64,000 bases of DNA from Zanthoxylum bungeanum (GCA_019454045.1 SKCR01017755.1:1-64000), one strand, 5' to 3'. Shown: positions 10,768-22,353, numbered from the stretch's first letter. Numbers and translations: made by a program. Notes: generated by a model not told the origin, from the letters alone.

Positions 10768-12142
10768 TTATATTAAATTAAAAAACCATGCATGAAGATC
10801 GGTCGGGGTCGGTGCTGCGTCTGCCGGGTCTGGAGGAACTACGGAGATCGATCCTGCAACACTGTCATGAGCGAGCGATCTCTCTACAAGCGCCCGCAAG
10901 CTCGCCATTTCCTGATCGTGCTCATTCTTCTCCTTCTCCAATAGGTCCATCCGATCTTGAGTCAGCTTCAACTGGTCCCTCAAGACAGTGCCCTCCTCTG
11001 ATGAGCTCGACGATCTAGAAGTAGTCGTTGCCGCCTTCCAATAAGTGTCAAGCTTGACGTTGTAAAGGGTGGTGTTCTGGAATATCTGATGCAAAAGTTC
11101 CTCATCAACCAAAGGCTGCAAGCCCTGCATGAGGCTTATTGTCTGGATCTCCATCATACGTTCCTACATTTTAAGATTTTGTATTGAAAAAGTGGAAAAT
11201 AAGAAAATTTTACATAATTTATGTAATTAAACACTTATATAGAACTCTAGGGCAGCATCATTCACCAAACCTTTATTTTGAGTGTTATGGGTGAGTTGGA
11301 AAAAATCTGACATTGGAAATGGTGCATCACATCTCCCTTAATGCTTTGCTGCAGATAAAAAATATTAATTAGTAATTAAATATTATTAAAATATAGTTAA
11401 GAAAAACATATATCTACTTACCTCGGAGTGTTCCTCGCGATGCACTGAAAATAGTTTTGAGCCTCCAACATAGTTGAACCGTAGATTCTACTGGTTCACA
11501 TTGTTTCGCTCATAAAGTTTCTACAAAAAGAAGTTAGTTGCTATTTTGTTTCAAAAAAATTGTAATCCTCTTCACTGATGTCATGCGACCGACGGGAAAT
11601 AGCATTAGCTGCACGATGCTCGTCGAAGATGGACTTGAGTTTCTTCAAGCGGTAGTGCGAGTTCGACTTGCCCATGTAATGTTCGACGTACTTCACCACA
11701 TTCGGAGCGGTCAAGTCAACGTGAAACCACTCATGTACAAAAAAATATAATAGTTAGAAGTATCATTTAAATAAAAATAAATAGTGAAATTGATATTTGA
11801 GTTGATGCTTATTGACAAGATACCGAACAAGATGTGGTGCATCCGCTCCGGTATCTTCGTCCAGCATATGTACTGTTGGGGAGCGTCACACCACGCAATA
11901 GTCCCAATTACGTTATTGAACTTTGTGTTGTGGCGACCTAGCTGTCTCTCTCCATCGTTTGATATGCGAATCGATATCCCTCTATGGGCCTTCACGTGAC
12001 ACGCCAATTCCAAACCCCTTGTATGACCTCGAGATCATCTGACAATTGGGGTTGGGTTAGCACCCTGAGTAGGTGGCTCAAAGGTGAAACCTACCACACT
12101 GTCGGTGGATGGAGTGAGTCTGTTATGTTTTCCGGCAGCCAT
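10768..12142 (-). pseudogene. TNPA-like Transposase_24 gene, copy 1
   Basis: The likely start is the ATG at 12142 (MAAGKHNRLTPSTDSV). An in-frame TGA interrupts it after PTPIVR. The frame then gives RGHTRGLELACHVKAHRG and ISNDGERQLGRHNTKFNNV, matching the Transposase_24 start in the 4319 element. The last block (10768-11157) is a coiled coil with QLKLTQDRMDLLEKEKNEHD. Middle exons are disrupted. No TNP2 gene accompanies it, so this was already a deletion derivative before duplication. Confidence 0.65.
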
Positions 12143-12904
12143 TTGAAAAAATAAAAAATTGTCGGTTACGTTAAACAAAAAAATGAGGCAATGTCAAAAT
12201 TCTCCATATAAACCTAAATTAAGCTAAAAAAAAATGTATTAAACAACAAACAAAAAAAAACTTACTTTTGAGAGAAAGTGAGAGTGTTGTTTAAGAGAGA
12301 GGGGGAGTGTTTAGAGAAAGAGAGATTCATATGTCTATTATGGTGTTATTATAAGGAACCTTTAGTGTTGCCAAGACAAATGATGTTAAAAATGACCTTT
12401 AGCACCGTCAATAAGTAATGACACTACGAGTTACAATATTCAGCGTTGTGATATTCTCGGTGACGGTAAATATTGTACATTTATTGTAAAGTACCAGCAT
12501 TACTATCTTGTTTGTTGCAATGCAATGCAATGCAATGTCAATTAAATTTATTCTTTCTTACATATTATGATGGTGGTGGTGGTGATCGATAATGGTGATA
12601 ATTCTGTTTGTGTCGGCAAATAAAGAAAGAGCCAGCAAAACTAATGCACGTGCCTATTTATTTTTCCTAAATTAGGGAAGTGAAATTCTTATAATTAAAA
12701 GTTATAACGAAAATGGATTAGATATATCAATTGATAAATATTCTATCTTTTATAGAATCTTTAACTTTGAAATGATGTTAACAAGAAGGAACGACCATAA
12801 ATTAAGCTACTATTGATATGAAAATACTAGGGTTATTTATAAGCCTAATTATTGGTACATTATTGACACAGAAAAAGGTTTATATACTTTGTAAATTTAA
12901 ATTT

Positions 12905-13707
12905 TGTTGACGGCTGATTTTGGTCTCAGGGCAATATGGGAATATTACTCCCGAGACAATCCTCCCTCAATAGTGAATTTGTTTGGTTATGGGGGACCAA
13001 AAGCAAACTTAGCAAAAGACAAATAATACGCCAATCGACAAGGAGATTTAACGTGGTTCGGCGGATCTTGGTCCGACCTACGTCCACGGGCACAAAAAGG
13101 ATGATACTTTTATTGCTTAAAACACGCTTCTCGGCTCTGCTTCTAATTTTTTTACAAGTCTGATGGTAATGATTCTGATCCTGATATTGGTTCTCTTCTT
13201 ATTCTCCTCCACTTAAGCATACTCTACCCTCCTATTTATAATAGTGCAGAAATCAGATTCCTTCTTTTACAAGGGTTTCCTAGTTGAAACAATTTCCCTT
13301 TCCCATAAGGATTCCTAGTAAAAAACTACATTTACTTCATTTATCATACTAGGACATTGACTTACTAGTTTACCCCATGAAAGTAGGATAACTTATTATC
13401 TTATCTTGTATGGATAGAATGCCTTATCTTCCCGAACATGTTTTGCCCTATGCTCGGTTTTCACGAGGTCGGTCTTCATGTGGTCGGTCATAATAGTCTT
13501 TTGTACTGAGAATGCTGATATCGACCTGATAATTGCCCGGTCATCTTGAACTCAAGTGCTCGGTCACTAACCGTAAAGTTCCCGGCCCCTTACTGTTGAC
13601 TCCTTAGTGGTCGGGTCGGTATTAATAATCTTGACTGAGAAGTGAATTACCTTTTTTACCACTGTCGTGCTTCTTAAATAACATAGTGACCGAAAACACC
13701 ATCAACA
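12905..13707 (-). repeat. 3' LTR of the Tat-like element (left)
   Basis: 803 bp, TG...CA bounded. By eye it differs from its partner at roughly twenty positions, so the insertion is moderately young. A TATAAATAGG box on the minus strand (13231-13240) is conserved in both LTRs. Confidence 0.93.
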
Positions 13708-14131
13708 TTTGTCCCTTAGTTCTCGGTTCCAACGAGTATGCAAGTTGGTGCCGGGAACTATATAAAGATGGTGTGCTGATCGCCTTGCTGGTGGTCGCTC
13801 CAGAAATCACAGAGAAATTTCCTTCGCCATCAACTAAGTCTTATGTTTCTATCTTCATATCCTCGGTTATTGGAGATGCTGACCTTATTCAGAATGATTC
13901 TCCACCTCAAAGCAAATTGCTTACTTGGGTCGTCCCATCAGGAGATGAAGTTCCTCTTGTTGTCCAAACTAAAAATGACTCCTCCTCTGTAATATATGTA
14001 CCAGAGATTTGGAGGTCCTGACCCATGACTGATCCAATCTCGATTATGAGGAGAAAATTTTGCCTCTAAGCTAACGATGATGTGCTCGGTGGCATGTGAT
14101 CCTGTCTTGAGCTGTGAGAGATGCTCGGATC

Positions 14132-14460
14132 TGGGGGAATGTTACGTCCCCAGTCCGAAGGACTGACTCGGTGGGACGTAACCCGACCCCGAATGAAGAG
14201 AGGCACTTGGACCTGAGGGAATGTTACGTCCCCAGTCCGAAGGGCTGACTCGGTGGGACGTACCCCGACCCCGAGCTGAGAAAGGCACTTGGACCTGGGG
14301 GAATGTTACGTCCCCAGTTCCAAAGAGGTAGACTCGGTGGGACGTAACCCGACCCCGAATGAAGATAGGCACTTGGACCTGGGGGAATGTTACGTCCCCA
14401 GTCCGAATGGCTGATTTGGTGGGACGCGACCCGACCCCGAATCGAATAACTAAGTGGCCT
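14132..14460. repeat. Tandem array, about 82-bp unit, four copies
   Basis: Units carrying GAATGTTACGTCCCCAGT start near 14137, 14219, 14301 and 14385. Each holds ACTCGGTGGGACGTAACCCG and GGCACTTGGACCT. The array is strikingly GC-rich for this window. A lone related unit occurs at about 15380-15450. It lies between the RNase H remnant and the 3' LTR of the Tat-like element. Confidence 0.9.
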
Positions 14461-14640
14461 CGGCGGAACAAAATCCAGCCCTGAGCCGAATAACCAAGTG
14501 GCCTCGGCGGAACGAAATCCAGCCCCGAACCGAATAACCAAGTGGCACACATAGGCCTCGGCGGAAAAAATCCAGCCCTGGGCCTACACCACGAAACCTC
14601 GGCGGAACGAATCCAGCCCCGAGTCGATTAATCCTTGGGA
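14452..14640. repeat. Short tandem array, about 43-50 bp units
   Basis: Four units contain CCTCGGCGGAA followed by ATCCAGCCC(C/T)GA. They start near 14457, 14500, 14551 and 14595. The unit is closely related to the 44-bp array at 15497-15730, so both descend from one ancestral repeat. Confidence 0.85.
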
Positions 14641-14884
14641 CTTATTCAGAAAGGAGGTGACTCAACCTTTTGAAGCCCTACCAAATCTGGCACGGGCGTC
14701 CCCTTACCAGACCGGCGAAAAACAAAAATAAAACTTTGGAAAATAAAATCAAAAAGTGGGGTGACTTAGCACTTGTCCCAAAGCAAAACTTTTCACAAGT
14801 GTAAACAACAGCACGGATGCCTCGAAACAGCGTCCTGCCCGAGGCCTCCAAAATACAATTCTGAACCTTTCAATTCAGTGTCCC

Positions 14885-15335
14885 GGCGAACCAATATTTG
14901 GATCAGAGAGCGTTTAAAATGGTAAGGGCACATCCTCTATACGTCGGGTCACTGTGGAGCCTGTGTATTGTGCGAGGGCTCCTCCTTACCACGCTGGAGC
15001 AGGCACACACTACATGGGCACAACGCCTCCCTGTGCTGCGCCTCTCTTGGATCTAAATGATGAATGGATCAAAGAGTGTCCGAGATACTAAGGCCATATT
15101 CCTCCTTAGGTCCGGCATCACTGGAGCTAGCAATCGTCACGGGGGCATCATCTCTCCCCGTGCTATGCTTTCTCACGGATCCATTACATCGGGTAAGTGA
15201 GGATCAGAGAGTGTTTCGAAACATTAAGGGCATATTCCTCCTTATGTTCGGTAACACTGGAGCAAGCAATCGCCACGGGGGTATCATCGTTCCCTATGCT
15301 ATGCTTCTCACGGATCCTATGCATCGAGTATGTCC
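14885..15335. repeat. Degenerate tandem repeat, about 130-170 bp unit, three copies
   Basis: Units begin GGATCA(A/G)AGAGTGT or similar near 14899, 15065 and 15190. Each includes ACTGGAGC(A/T)(A/G)GCAATCG.CACGGGGG and TATGCTT.TCACGGATC. Divergence between units is higher than in the neighbouring arrays. Reading frames through them are only by-products of the GC-rich repeats. Confidence 0.75.
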
Positions 15336-15496
15336 CTGAATATTCTGAGGACCCCGAGCTAAAGAGACATTTGGTTCTGGGGGAATGTTCCGTCCCCAGG
15401 CCAATAAGCACGACTCGGTAGGACGTAACCCGACCCCTGAATTGAATAGTATAGCAGCCTCTGCGGAACGAGATCCAGCCCCGAGCCGATGAAGAG

Positions 15497-15730
15497 TCCT
15501 CGGCGGAATGAACTCCAGCCCCGAGCCGATTGTTGAAGGGGCCTCGGCGGAACGAACTCCAACCCCGAGCCGATTGTTGAAGGGGCCTCGGCGGAACGAA
15601 CTCCAGCCCCTAGCTGATTGTTGAAGGGGCCTCGGCGGAACGAACTCCAGCCCCGAGCCGATTGTTGAAGTGGCCTCGGCGGAACGAACTCCATCCCCGA
15701 GCTGATTGTTGAAGGGGCCTCGACGCCAAC
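15497..15730. repeat. 44-bp tandem array, six copies
   Basis: CCTCGGCGGAACGAACTCCA recurs with an exact 44-bp period at 15498, 15542, 15586, 15630, 15674 and, decayed, 15718. Each unit also has CCCCGAGC(C/T)GATTGTTGAA. The array directly follows the RNase H remnant in the element's own orientation, in the 3' untranslated region. Confidence 0.93.
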
Positions 15731-16178
15731 TGTCCTTTGTAATGGGCGTTGAGTATGTCCCCCGTCTTTTCCGCCAACTTTCTTACCTCAGTTAAGTAGG
15801 CCATCATGTTTGGCTCTCGGGCTTGAAACTCCCCCTTTAGCTGTTGTATTGCCAACTGCGAGTCACTTTTTACCACTACGTCACGGACTCCCATCATGTG
15901 CATAGTCTTAATCCGGCCAGGATTGCCTCGTACTCTGCTTCATTGTTCGTAGCCTCGAAGGCGAATCTTATGGCGAGTAATACTTCTTCTCCTTTTTTTT
16001 TATTAGCTCTGGTTTTCGACTTCTCGCTGTTCCCCCCTTCCATTCTCTCCAGTCGGTCCATCATGGTTTTTAGGAGGGCCTGACTATCCTCCATGTCCTT
16101 CCTTATGCTTTCTTCTATCTTCTTCATCCAATCTGTGGCTGGATTCCCCGACGATTGGTGATTTCCGCCTTCTGCCAT
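15727..16178 (-). pseudogene. Gag N-terminus joined to an RNase H remnant (Tat-like element)
   Basis: From an ATG at 16178 the frame reads MAEGGNHQSSGNPATDWMKK, then a charged helical stretch (LLKTMMDRLERMEGG). It then passes directly into RFAFEATNNEAEYEAILAGL, the RNase H motif of Tat-type Ty3 elements. A one-base frameshift follows (near 15903), and the second frame gives VRDVVVKSDSQLAIQQLKGE and PNMMAYLTEVRKLAEKTG, with the catalytic-type SDSQL aspartate still present. Normally several kilobases encoding protease, reverse transcriptase and the first RNase H lie between these two parts. An internal deletion joined them. Confidence 0.8.
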
Positions 16179-16211
16179 CGTCTTACTACGCGAACCGCTT
16201 TTTGTTGAGTT

Positions 16212-16230
16212 CCCCACAGATGGCGCCAAC
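16212..16230 (-). other. Primer-binding site of the Tat-like element
   Basis: On the minus strand, directly after the 5' LTR, stands TTGGCGCCATCTGTGGGGA. The TGGCGCC core pairs with a tRNA 3' end in many plant Ty3 elements. It fixes the reading direction of the element. Confidence 0.75.
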
Positions 16231-17034
16231 TGTTGACGGTTGATTTTGGTCTCAGGGCAATATGGGAATATTACTCCCGAGACAATCCTCCCTCAATAGT
16301 GAATTTGTTTGGTTATGGGGGACCAAAAGCAAACTTGGCAAAAGACAAATAATACGCCAATCGACAAGGAGATTTAACGTGGTTCGGCGGATCTTGGTCC
16401 GACCTACGTCCACGGGCACAAAAAGGATGATACTTTTATTGCTTAAAACACGCTTCTCGGCTCTGCTTCTGATTTTTTTACAAGTCTGATGGTAATGATT
16501 CTGATCCTGATATTGGTTCTTTTCTTATTCTCCTCCACTTAAGCATACTCTACCCTCCTATTTATAATAGTGCAGAAATCAGATTCCTTCTTTTACAAGG
16601 GTTTCCTAGTTGAAACAATTTCCCTTTCCCATAAGGATTCCTAGTAAAAAAACTACCTTTACTTCCTTTATCATACTAGGACATTGACTTACTAGTTTAC
16701 CCCATGAAAGTAGGATAACTTATTATCTTATCTTGTATGGATATAATGCCTTATCTTCCCGAACATGTCTTGCCCTATGCTCGGTTTTCACGAGGTCGGT
16801 CTTCATGTGGTCGGTCATAATAGTCTTTTGTACTGAGAATGCTGATGTCGACCTGATAATTGCCCGGTCATCTTGAACTCAAGTGTTCGGTCACTAACCG
16901 TAAAGTTCTCGGCCCCTTACTGTTGACTATTTAGTGGTAGGGTCGACATTAATAATCTTGACTGAGAAGTGAATTACTTTTTTTACCCCTGTCGTGCTGC
17001 TTAAATAACATAGTGCCTGAAAACACCATCAACA
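16231..17034 (-). repeat. 5' LTR of the Tat-like element (right)
   Basis: 804 bp, TGTTGACGGT...CATCAACA. It carries the conserved minus-strand TATAAATAGG box at 16557-16566. In the element's orientation this LTR would drive transcription leftward. Confidence 0.93.
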
Positions 17035-17504
17035 AATTTAATTTAGAGTAGTGATAGATATACTTCATGAATACATAACAAGGATAAAATTATAATGAAT
17101 GTTTAAGGCTAATCGCGGAAAGGTTTTAGCGTCGACAAAGCTTCAACGATGTTAAATATTCAACTTTGCATCTCCGGTTGTCATCGCTAAAACCGATATT
17201 CGGTGACATTTATGTTGAAAGAGGAAATTTTTGCATCGACTAGCAAATATGACGCTAAAGATTGTTGGCATTTCTAAATGTGAATAACTATTAACGTCAA
17301 CATTTATGCTGTCGATATTAAATACAAACAATTTATGTTGCCTAAAAATATCTAAAAAATAAAATATTATTAAAATATATATGTAATTATTGATAATTAC
17401 AAATATATTTATATAATATTTTATTTTTTAAACTTTGAAAATTAAAAAATTAAATTAAAATTATCAATAAATTATTTATATTACATTAAATTAAAAAAAC
17501 TATT

Positions 17505-18935
17505 CATGACGATCGGTCGGGGTCGGTGTTGCGTCTGTCGGGCCTGGAGGAACTACGGAGATCGATCATGCAACACTGCCCCTGAGCGAGCGATCTCTCC
17601 ACAAGCGCTCATAATCTCACCATTTCCTGATCGTGCTCATTTTTCTCTTTCTCCAACCGATCAAGCCGATCCTGAGTCAGCTTTAACTGCTCCCTCAAGA
17701 CAGTGACCTCCTCTGATGAGCCCGATGATCGATAAGTAATTGTTATCTCCTTCCGATGAGTGTCAAGCCCGATGTTGTAAAGGGTTATATTCTGGAACAT
17801 CTTACGTGAAAGTTCCTCATCAGCAAAAGGCTACAAGCCCTGCATAAGGCTCTTTGTCTAGATCTCCATCATATGTTCCTATATTTTAAGATTTTGGGTT
17901 AAAAAATGGAAAATAAGGAAATTTTATATAATTTATGTAATTAAACACTTACATAGAATTCTAGGGTGGAATCATTCACCCAACTTTTATTATGAGTGTA
18001 GTGGGTGAGTTGGAAAAAATCCAACATCGGGAAGGGCTACACCACATCTCCCGTGCTGCTTAGCTGCAGACAAAAAATATTAATTAGTAATTAAATGTTA
18101 TTAAAATATAGTTAAATAAACATATATCCACTTACCTTGGAGTGTTCCTCGCGATGCGTGAAAAATAGTTTCGAGCCTCCAATATGGTTGAACCGTAGAT
18201 TCTGCTGGTACACCTTGTTCTGCTCATAAATTTTCTACAAAAAAAATTAGTTTCTATTTTATTTCAAAAAGACTGTAAAATAAAATATTGTGCAAATTTA
18301 AAAGTTAATGTGTATTCCTCTAAAGCCCACATGCCGCACATATACGTCTAATCCTTCTCAGTTCTCACTGATGTCATGCGACTGACAGGAAATAGCATTA
18401 GCCGCACGATGCACATCGAAGATGGACTTGAGTTTCTTTAAGTAGTAGTTCGAGTTCGACTTGCCCATGTAATGTTTGACGTACTTGACCACATTCGGAG
18501 CTGTCAAGTCAACGTCGAACCACTCCTGTATAAAAAAACACAATAGTTAGAAGTATCATTTAAATAAAAATAAACAGCGAAATTGATGTTTGAGTTGATA
18601 CTTAGTGACAAGACCGCAAACAAGTTGTGGAGCGTCCGCTCTGATATCTTCGTCCAGCACATGTACTGTTGGGGAGCGTCACACCGCGCAATAGTCTCAA
18701 TTACGTTATTGAACTTTGCGTTGTGGTGACCCAGCCGTTTCTCTCCATCGTTTGATATGTGAATCAATATCCATCTGTGAGTCTTCACGTGACAAGCCAA
18801 TTCCAAACCCGTGTATGACCCCCAAGATCGTATGACTATTGGGGTCAGGTCAGCACCCTAACCATGTGGCTCAGATGTTAAATCTGCCACACTATCGGTG
18901 GATAGATCAGGTCTCTTGCATTTTCTGGGGGCCAT
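17505..18935 (-). pseudogene. TNPA-like Transposase_24 gene, copy 2
   Basis: Duplicate of the 10768-12142 gene. The start codon is at 18935. The Transposase_24 block reads ELACHVKTHRWILIHISNDG and KRLGHHNAKFNNVIETIARC, and the C-terminal coiled coil reads LREQLKLTQDRLDRLEKEKN. Frameshifts separate these blocks, and the C-terminal tail after EMVRL is out of frame. Lesions differ partly from copy 1, so both decayed after the duplication. Confidence 0.65.
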
Positions 18936-19139
18936 CTGAAAAAATAACAAACTAGCAGTTATGTTAAACAACAAAATGAGGCACTGTCAAAATTCCCAAT
19001 ACAAACCTAAATTAAGCTAAAAAAATTTATTAAACAACAAACCAAAAAAACTTACTTTTGAGAGAGAGTGGGAGTGTTGGTTGAGAGAGATGAAGACTGT
19101 TTACAGAGAGAAAGGGAGATTCATTTGTCTGTTATGGTG

Positions 19140-19400
19140 TTATTATAAGGAACCTTTAGCGCTGCCAAGTCGAACAACGCTAAAAATGACCTTTAGCATC
19201 GTCAATAAGTAACGACACTAAAAATTATAATATTTAGCACTGTAATATTCCCGGCGATGCTAAATATTGTACATTTAGTGTCGCACATCCATTTGGCGAT
19301 CTAACATTTTGAAATTAAATGGTGACACTAAAAATCTTTGTGATTTAACGTTGCATGTATATAACGACCCTAAATAAATATTATATATTTATTTTAATTT
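19140..19400. repeat. CACTA-type subterminal repeats
   Basis: AACCTTTAGCGCTG, CTTTAGCATCGTC, CGGCGATGCTAAAT and TTTAGTGTCGCAC recur. The first half belongs to the duplicated CACTA remnant. The second half (19278 on) is not in copy 1 and leads through an AT-rich stretch into a different transposase fragment, so two CACTA ends seem to abut here. Confidence 0.6.
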
Positions 19401-19465
19401 TTTTTAAATATTTCATATTATAAAATTTTAATTTTATTAAAATTTTTATAAAATGTATAAATCTA

Positions 19466-19866
19466 TTAATCATTATTAAATGCCTGTTTGATTTCATTGT
19501 CCGACGTAAACTCGTTTTCGACTACATCTTCTTCTCGGTCGTCATCTTCTTTTTGGTCGTCATCCTCATTTTGGATGACCTCAACAGCATCAATTTCGTC
19601 TCGGGTAAGCTGAATAGTGATAATAACATTTTGTACAATATTTGGCAATTGAAATATTTGATTGACATCGTCGTGCTCAGCATCACTTTCTATGGGGAAT
19701 TCATTTGTGGCATTTTGTTTATCTTGAACATCCCAAATACCCTTCTGGTATAATTTTTCCTCAACTTTCCATCCATTACCAATTTTTGGGTCATCAGATA
19801 TATGACAGTGTTCGAGTTGGTGCTTGGAGCGCCAATCTGAATGATGTATTGTACATTTTATTATTT
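19466..19866 (-). pseudogene. C-terminal fragment of a TNP2-type CACTA transposase
   Basis: The minus strand reads DDPKIGNGWKVEEKLYQKGI then WDVQDKQNATNEFPIESDAE, and ends in an acidic tail (QNEDDDQKEDDDREEDVV). The D-P-K...W-K-V-hydrophobic...I-W-D pattern followed by an acidic tail resembles the end of CACTA transposases after the DUF4216-type domain. The 4319 element lacks this portion of its transposase. Upstream coding sequence stops near 19866, so this is an isolated 3' piece. Confidence 0.6.
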
Positions 19867-20181
19867 ATTAATAAAATAACTACATTTTCATTTCATACCT
19901 TATTAATGGTATTGTCATTATGCATATTAGATTGATGTATAAATATGCTAAGAATGACATCGACCTTAGAATAGTTATGTAATAATACTGGACAGTGGGT
20001 GGTCCAACATTTGGATAAGTATTACTACTGTAAACTATTCTTAAAGTAAATATTCATAATCGTTGGTTTTAGAATACGGTCGAATTCCTATAACCTATAA
20101 GACTAGCACATGTCGTATATTGGAATTGGAGTTCCAATAGTTTAACCCGATGTACCATGAACTTTGAAAGCTCGTATAGAT
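19867..20181. other. Unassigned AT-rich junction
   Basis: Between the transposase fragment and the first base shared with the right-hand F LTR. It may include the true start of the left F LTR, whose partner lost this segment, so the boundary cannot be placed. Confidence 0.4.
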
Positions 20182-22353
20182 GTATGGGTATTGGTTAGAC
20201 CGAATACTGAATGACTTACAAGTGATGCCTAATAGTTGGAAGTACACACCATCGTCAATAGGAATCTCCTCGAGTCGAGTAGCATATGTAATCTTTTTAT
20301 TATATGATAACATTGATTTTGTGTGAGATCCTTCATACTTTGATGCAATGTATGTCAGAAACCTTTCATGGTCTGACCTATAGTTGATTGTTGGGTGTTA
20401 ATCAATGCACTCATTAACCAAGTGCGAATCAAGATAGGTATCCATGTGAGTAAATTCACGATTCTTAAAGCTTTGGCCAAAGTCAATCACCTAGGGTAGA
20501 TCGCATCAGTTGTAAAGAATCGTGGACATATCGACATGAGATGCGCGCTTCGAAAACTTGACGATGTATTCTATGTTTCCTAAGCACAACTCGGATAGCC
20601 AACGACGGAGGGATTGTTAAACATATATGATGACCTCGACTTGTATAGTTCAGAAAAGTCTTTCGTGTTCTTCGCGAATTCGGAGGTAGCCAAATTGCGT
20701 ACATATTAGCTAGGCTTATATGATGAATGCGTTTGAACTTAGAGAGTCCTAATATGATGTGTACTCGTTTAGCAATTGGGTAGCCGATTAATTTTGATAA
20801 AAGATAATATTCGATATTATAATTATCAATTAAGATAATCAAGTGTTATTGGATAACATTATTTATACACTTTGACCTAATTGGATTAATTGCATTAATT
20901 TAATATTTACACAAGTTCTTTATCGTAATTTCATAATTATCTCTAACATTTGAGGATATTATGATAATTGCAAGTATGAAATTATAGGTATTTTTAGCTT
21001 GATTTAATTGGATTAAGTCAAAGTGGAAGACATGTAACTAATCTATTAATTAAGTTTTGTCTTGATTTAATTAGATTAAATCAAAGTGGTAGATAAAGGT
21101 GATTAGCCACACCTAATTATACAAATTTGGACAAATTAGATTAATCCCACATTAAAGTTCATAAGAACTTTTATTAATTAAATATTACCTAAGTTTTTCT
21201 ATAAATAGCAAGCTTTAGGAAGATTTTAATTAAGCTTGAGAAAGCTAAATACAAGCGATTCTTGGAGAAATTAACCTAAGTTAGAGAAATGTTTAGAGAA
21301 GTTTTGTGAGGTCTCTACAACATTTCATCTAGGAGAAATCAAGAGTGGATCTTGGAGAGGAGTTTGCTAGCATTGGAATCAAGATTGGATCTTGGAGTCA
21401 AGTTTGCAAACGTTGGAAGTTCTCCAACTATTTCAACAAGGAGAAGTAGATTGGATCTTGCATCAAGCTTACTAGGTAAGTTTGAACTTCTCTTAAGCTA
21501 TTTTCTTCATTATTGAGTTTTTCATTAGTGAGACATGTAGTGATGAATTATGTATTGGATGCATGATTACATAGCTTGAAGTTGAAATAAGGTTAATAGA
21601 TTGTATTAGGATGTTTTGGAAGTATAAACACGATATGCTTGTTAATTAGGTCAAAGATGTTCATGTTGGACATAGAACTATTAATCAGAGTTTGGAACTC
21701 TAGATTAAAGTTTAGAGTTATGACTACCATTCTAGAATCACTTGATCACCTTTGGGTGAACTAGAATTGTTCATGAGACATTTCTTAGTGGGATTCTAAA
21801 TTGGTTTGTGTTAGATTCAAACAAATACATATAGGTATTTAGAATACAAGTATACTAGTTGTATAACATGTGTTAATGGTGGTTATGAAGCTAAAATTAG
21901 TTTTAAGGTGTAGTGAAATGATAGGAGAAAATTGGAAGTGTTTAGGATTGCTTTGAAGTTGAAAAATGCTCACTGCCAATGGGAGCATCGCGACACTGAC
22001 CTTCCAACGTCACGACACGGAACATCAGACCTAGGAGTCTCACGACTCCCACTCAATTGCGTCGCAAAGCCGAGACATTCAGCTCTCGCAGTTGCTCTTG
22101 CACTTTGGAGCATCGCCACTCCCAAGGCTCTGCGTCGCGACTCCGAGGGCTTATGAACACTAAACTTCATTTTCTCCATTCTGGAGTTTACGGTCTCCGA
22201 TTTGGTCCCTTTTTTTTCTACGGACTCGTATCAAAATGTAGTTTTTATTTAAATATTTTAAAATATATATATCCTTGATATCTTTAGGTTAGACCCATTT
22301 TCACTACGCGGGGCACCGATCCAACCCTAAGGGTTCCATAACTGCCCCAAACA
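20182..22353 (+). repeat. 5' LTR of copia element F
   Basis: Aligns to 61966-64000 from GGTATTGGTT onward at roughly 90% or better by eye. It ends CCCCAAACA just before the primer-binding site. A TATAAATAG box at 21200-21208 is conserved at 63011-63019. The true left boundary lies left of 20182 and is unresolved. Confidence 0.75.
21200..21208 (+). promoter_or_regulatory. Probable TATA box of the F LTR
   Basis: TATAAATAG, followed by CAAGCTTTAGG, is identical in both LTR copies despite surrounding divergence. It lies in the right part of the LTR as expected for a U3/R promoter. Confidence 0.55.

Larger units (their letters stand above)
9891..12487. repeat. Tandem duplication, copy 1 (about 2.6 kb)
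   Basis: The block starts AAAGTACCAGCATTACTATC and is repeated from 12488 onward. It contains about 480 bp of non-transposon-looking DNA with a GGTGGTGGTGGTGATCGATAA tract and a degenerate CACTA segment (about 10390-12480). The two copies share the junction word AAAGTACC at 9891 and 12488. Copy 1 lacks the LTR retrotransposon found in copy 2 and preserves its empty target (AATTT at 10305-10309). Confidence 0.85.
12905..17034 (-). mobile_element. Non-autonomous Tat-like Ty3 LTR retrotransposon
   Basis: Two long direct repeats of 803 and 804 bp bound the element, each starting TGTTGACGG and ending CATCAACA. The 5-bp TSD AATTT lies at 12900-12904 and 17035-17039. Next to the right LTR the minus strand reads TTGGCGCCATCTGTGGGGA, a primer-binding site with the TGGCGCC core common in Ty3 Tat/Athila elements, so the element reads right to left. 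Its 2.5-kb interior has only a gag/RNase H remnant followed by GC-rich tandem repeats. There is no protease, reverse transcriptase or integrase, so its spread must have depended on a relative. Confidence 0.9.
12488..19277. repeat. Tandem duplication, copy 2, interrupted by an LTR retrotransposon
   Basis: Sequence homologous to copy 1 runs 12488-12904 and resumes at 17035-19277 after a 4,130-bp Tat-like element and its 5-bp TSD. Small indels, including extra GCAAT units near 12520, separate the copies. Copy 2 continues past 19277 into further subterminal repeats absent from copy 1. Confidence 0.8.

Noticed and set aside
14142..15694. Long minus-strand frames with repeated Gly/Ser/Arg peptides
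   Set aside because: They are translations of the GC-rich tandem arrays. Several frames are open at once, which reflects composition and period, not coding.
15497..15730. Regular 44-bp repeats reminiscent of a CRISPR array
   Set aside because: The whole unit is repeated with no variable spacers, inside a plant LTR retrotransposon; it is an ordinary tandem repeat.
21932..22278. Short overlapping frames on both strands in a GC-richer patch
   Set aside because: They sit in the F LTR and are not preserved in the second LTR copy at 63732, where the frame differs and has indels.
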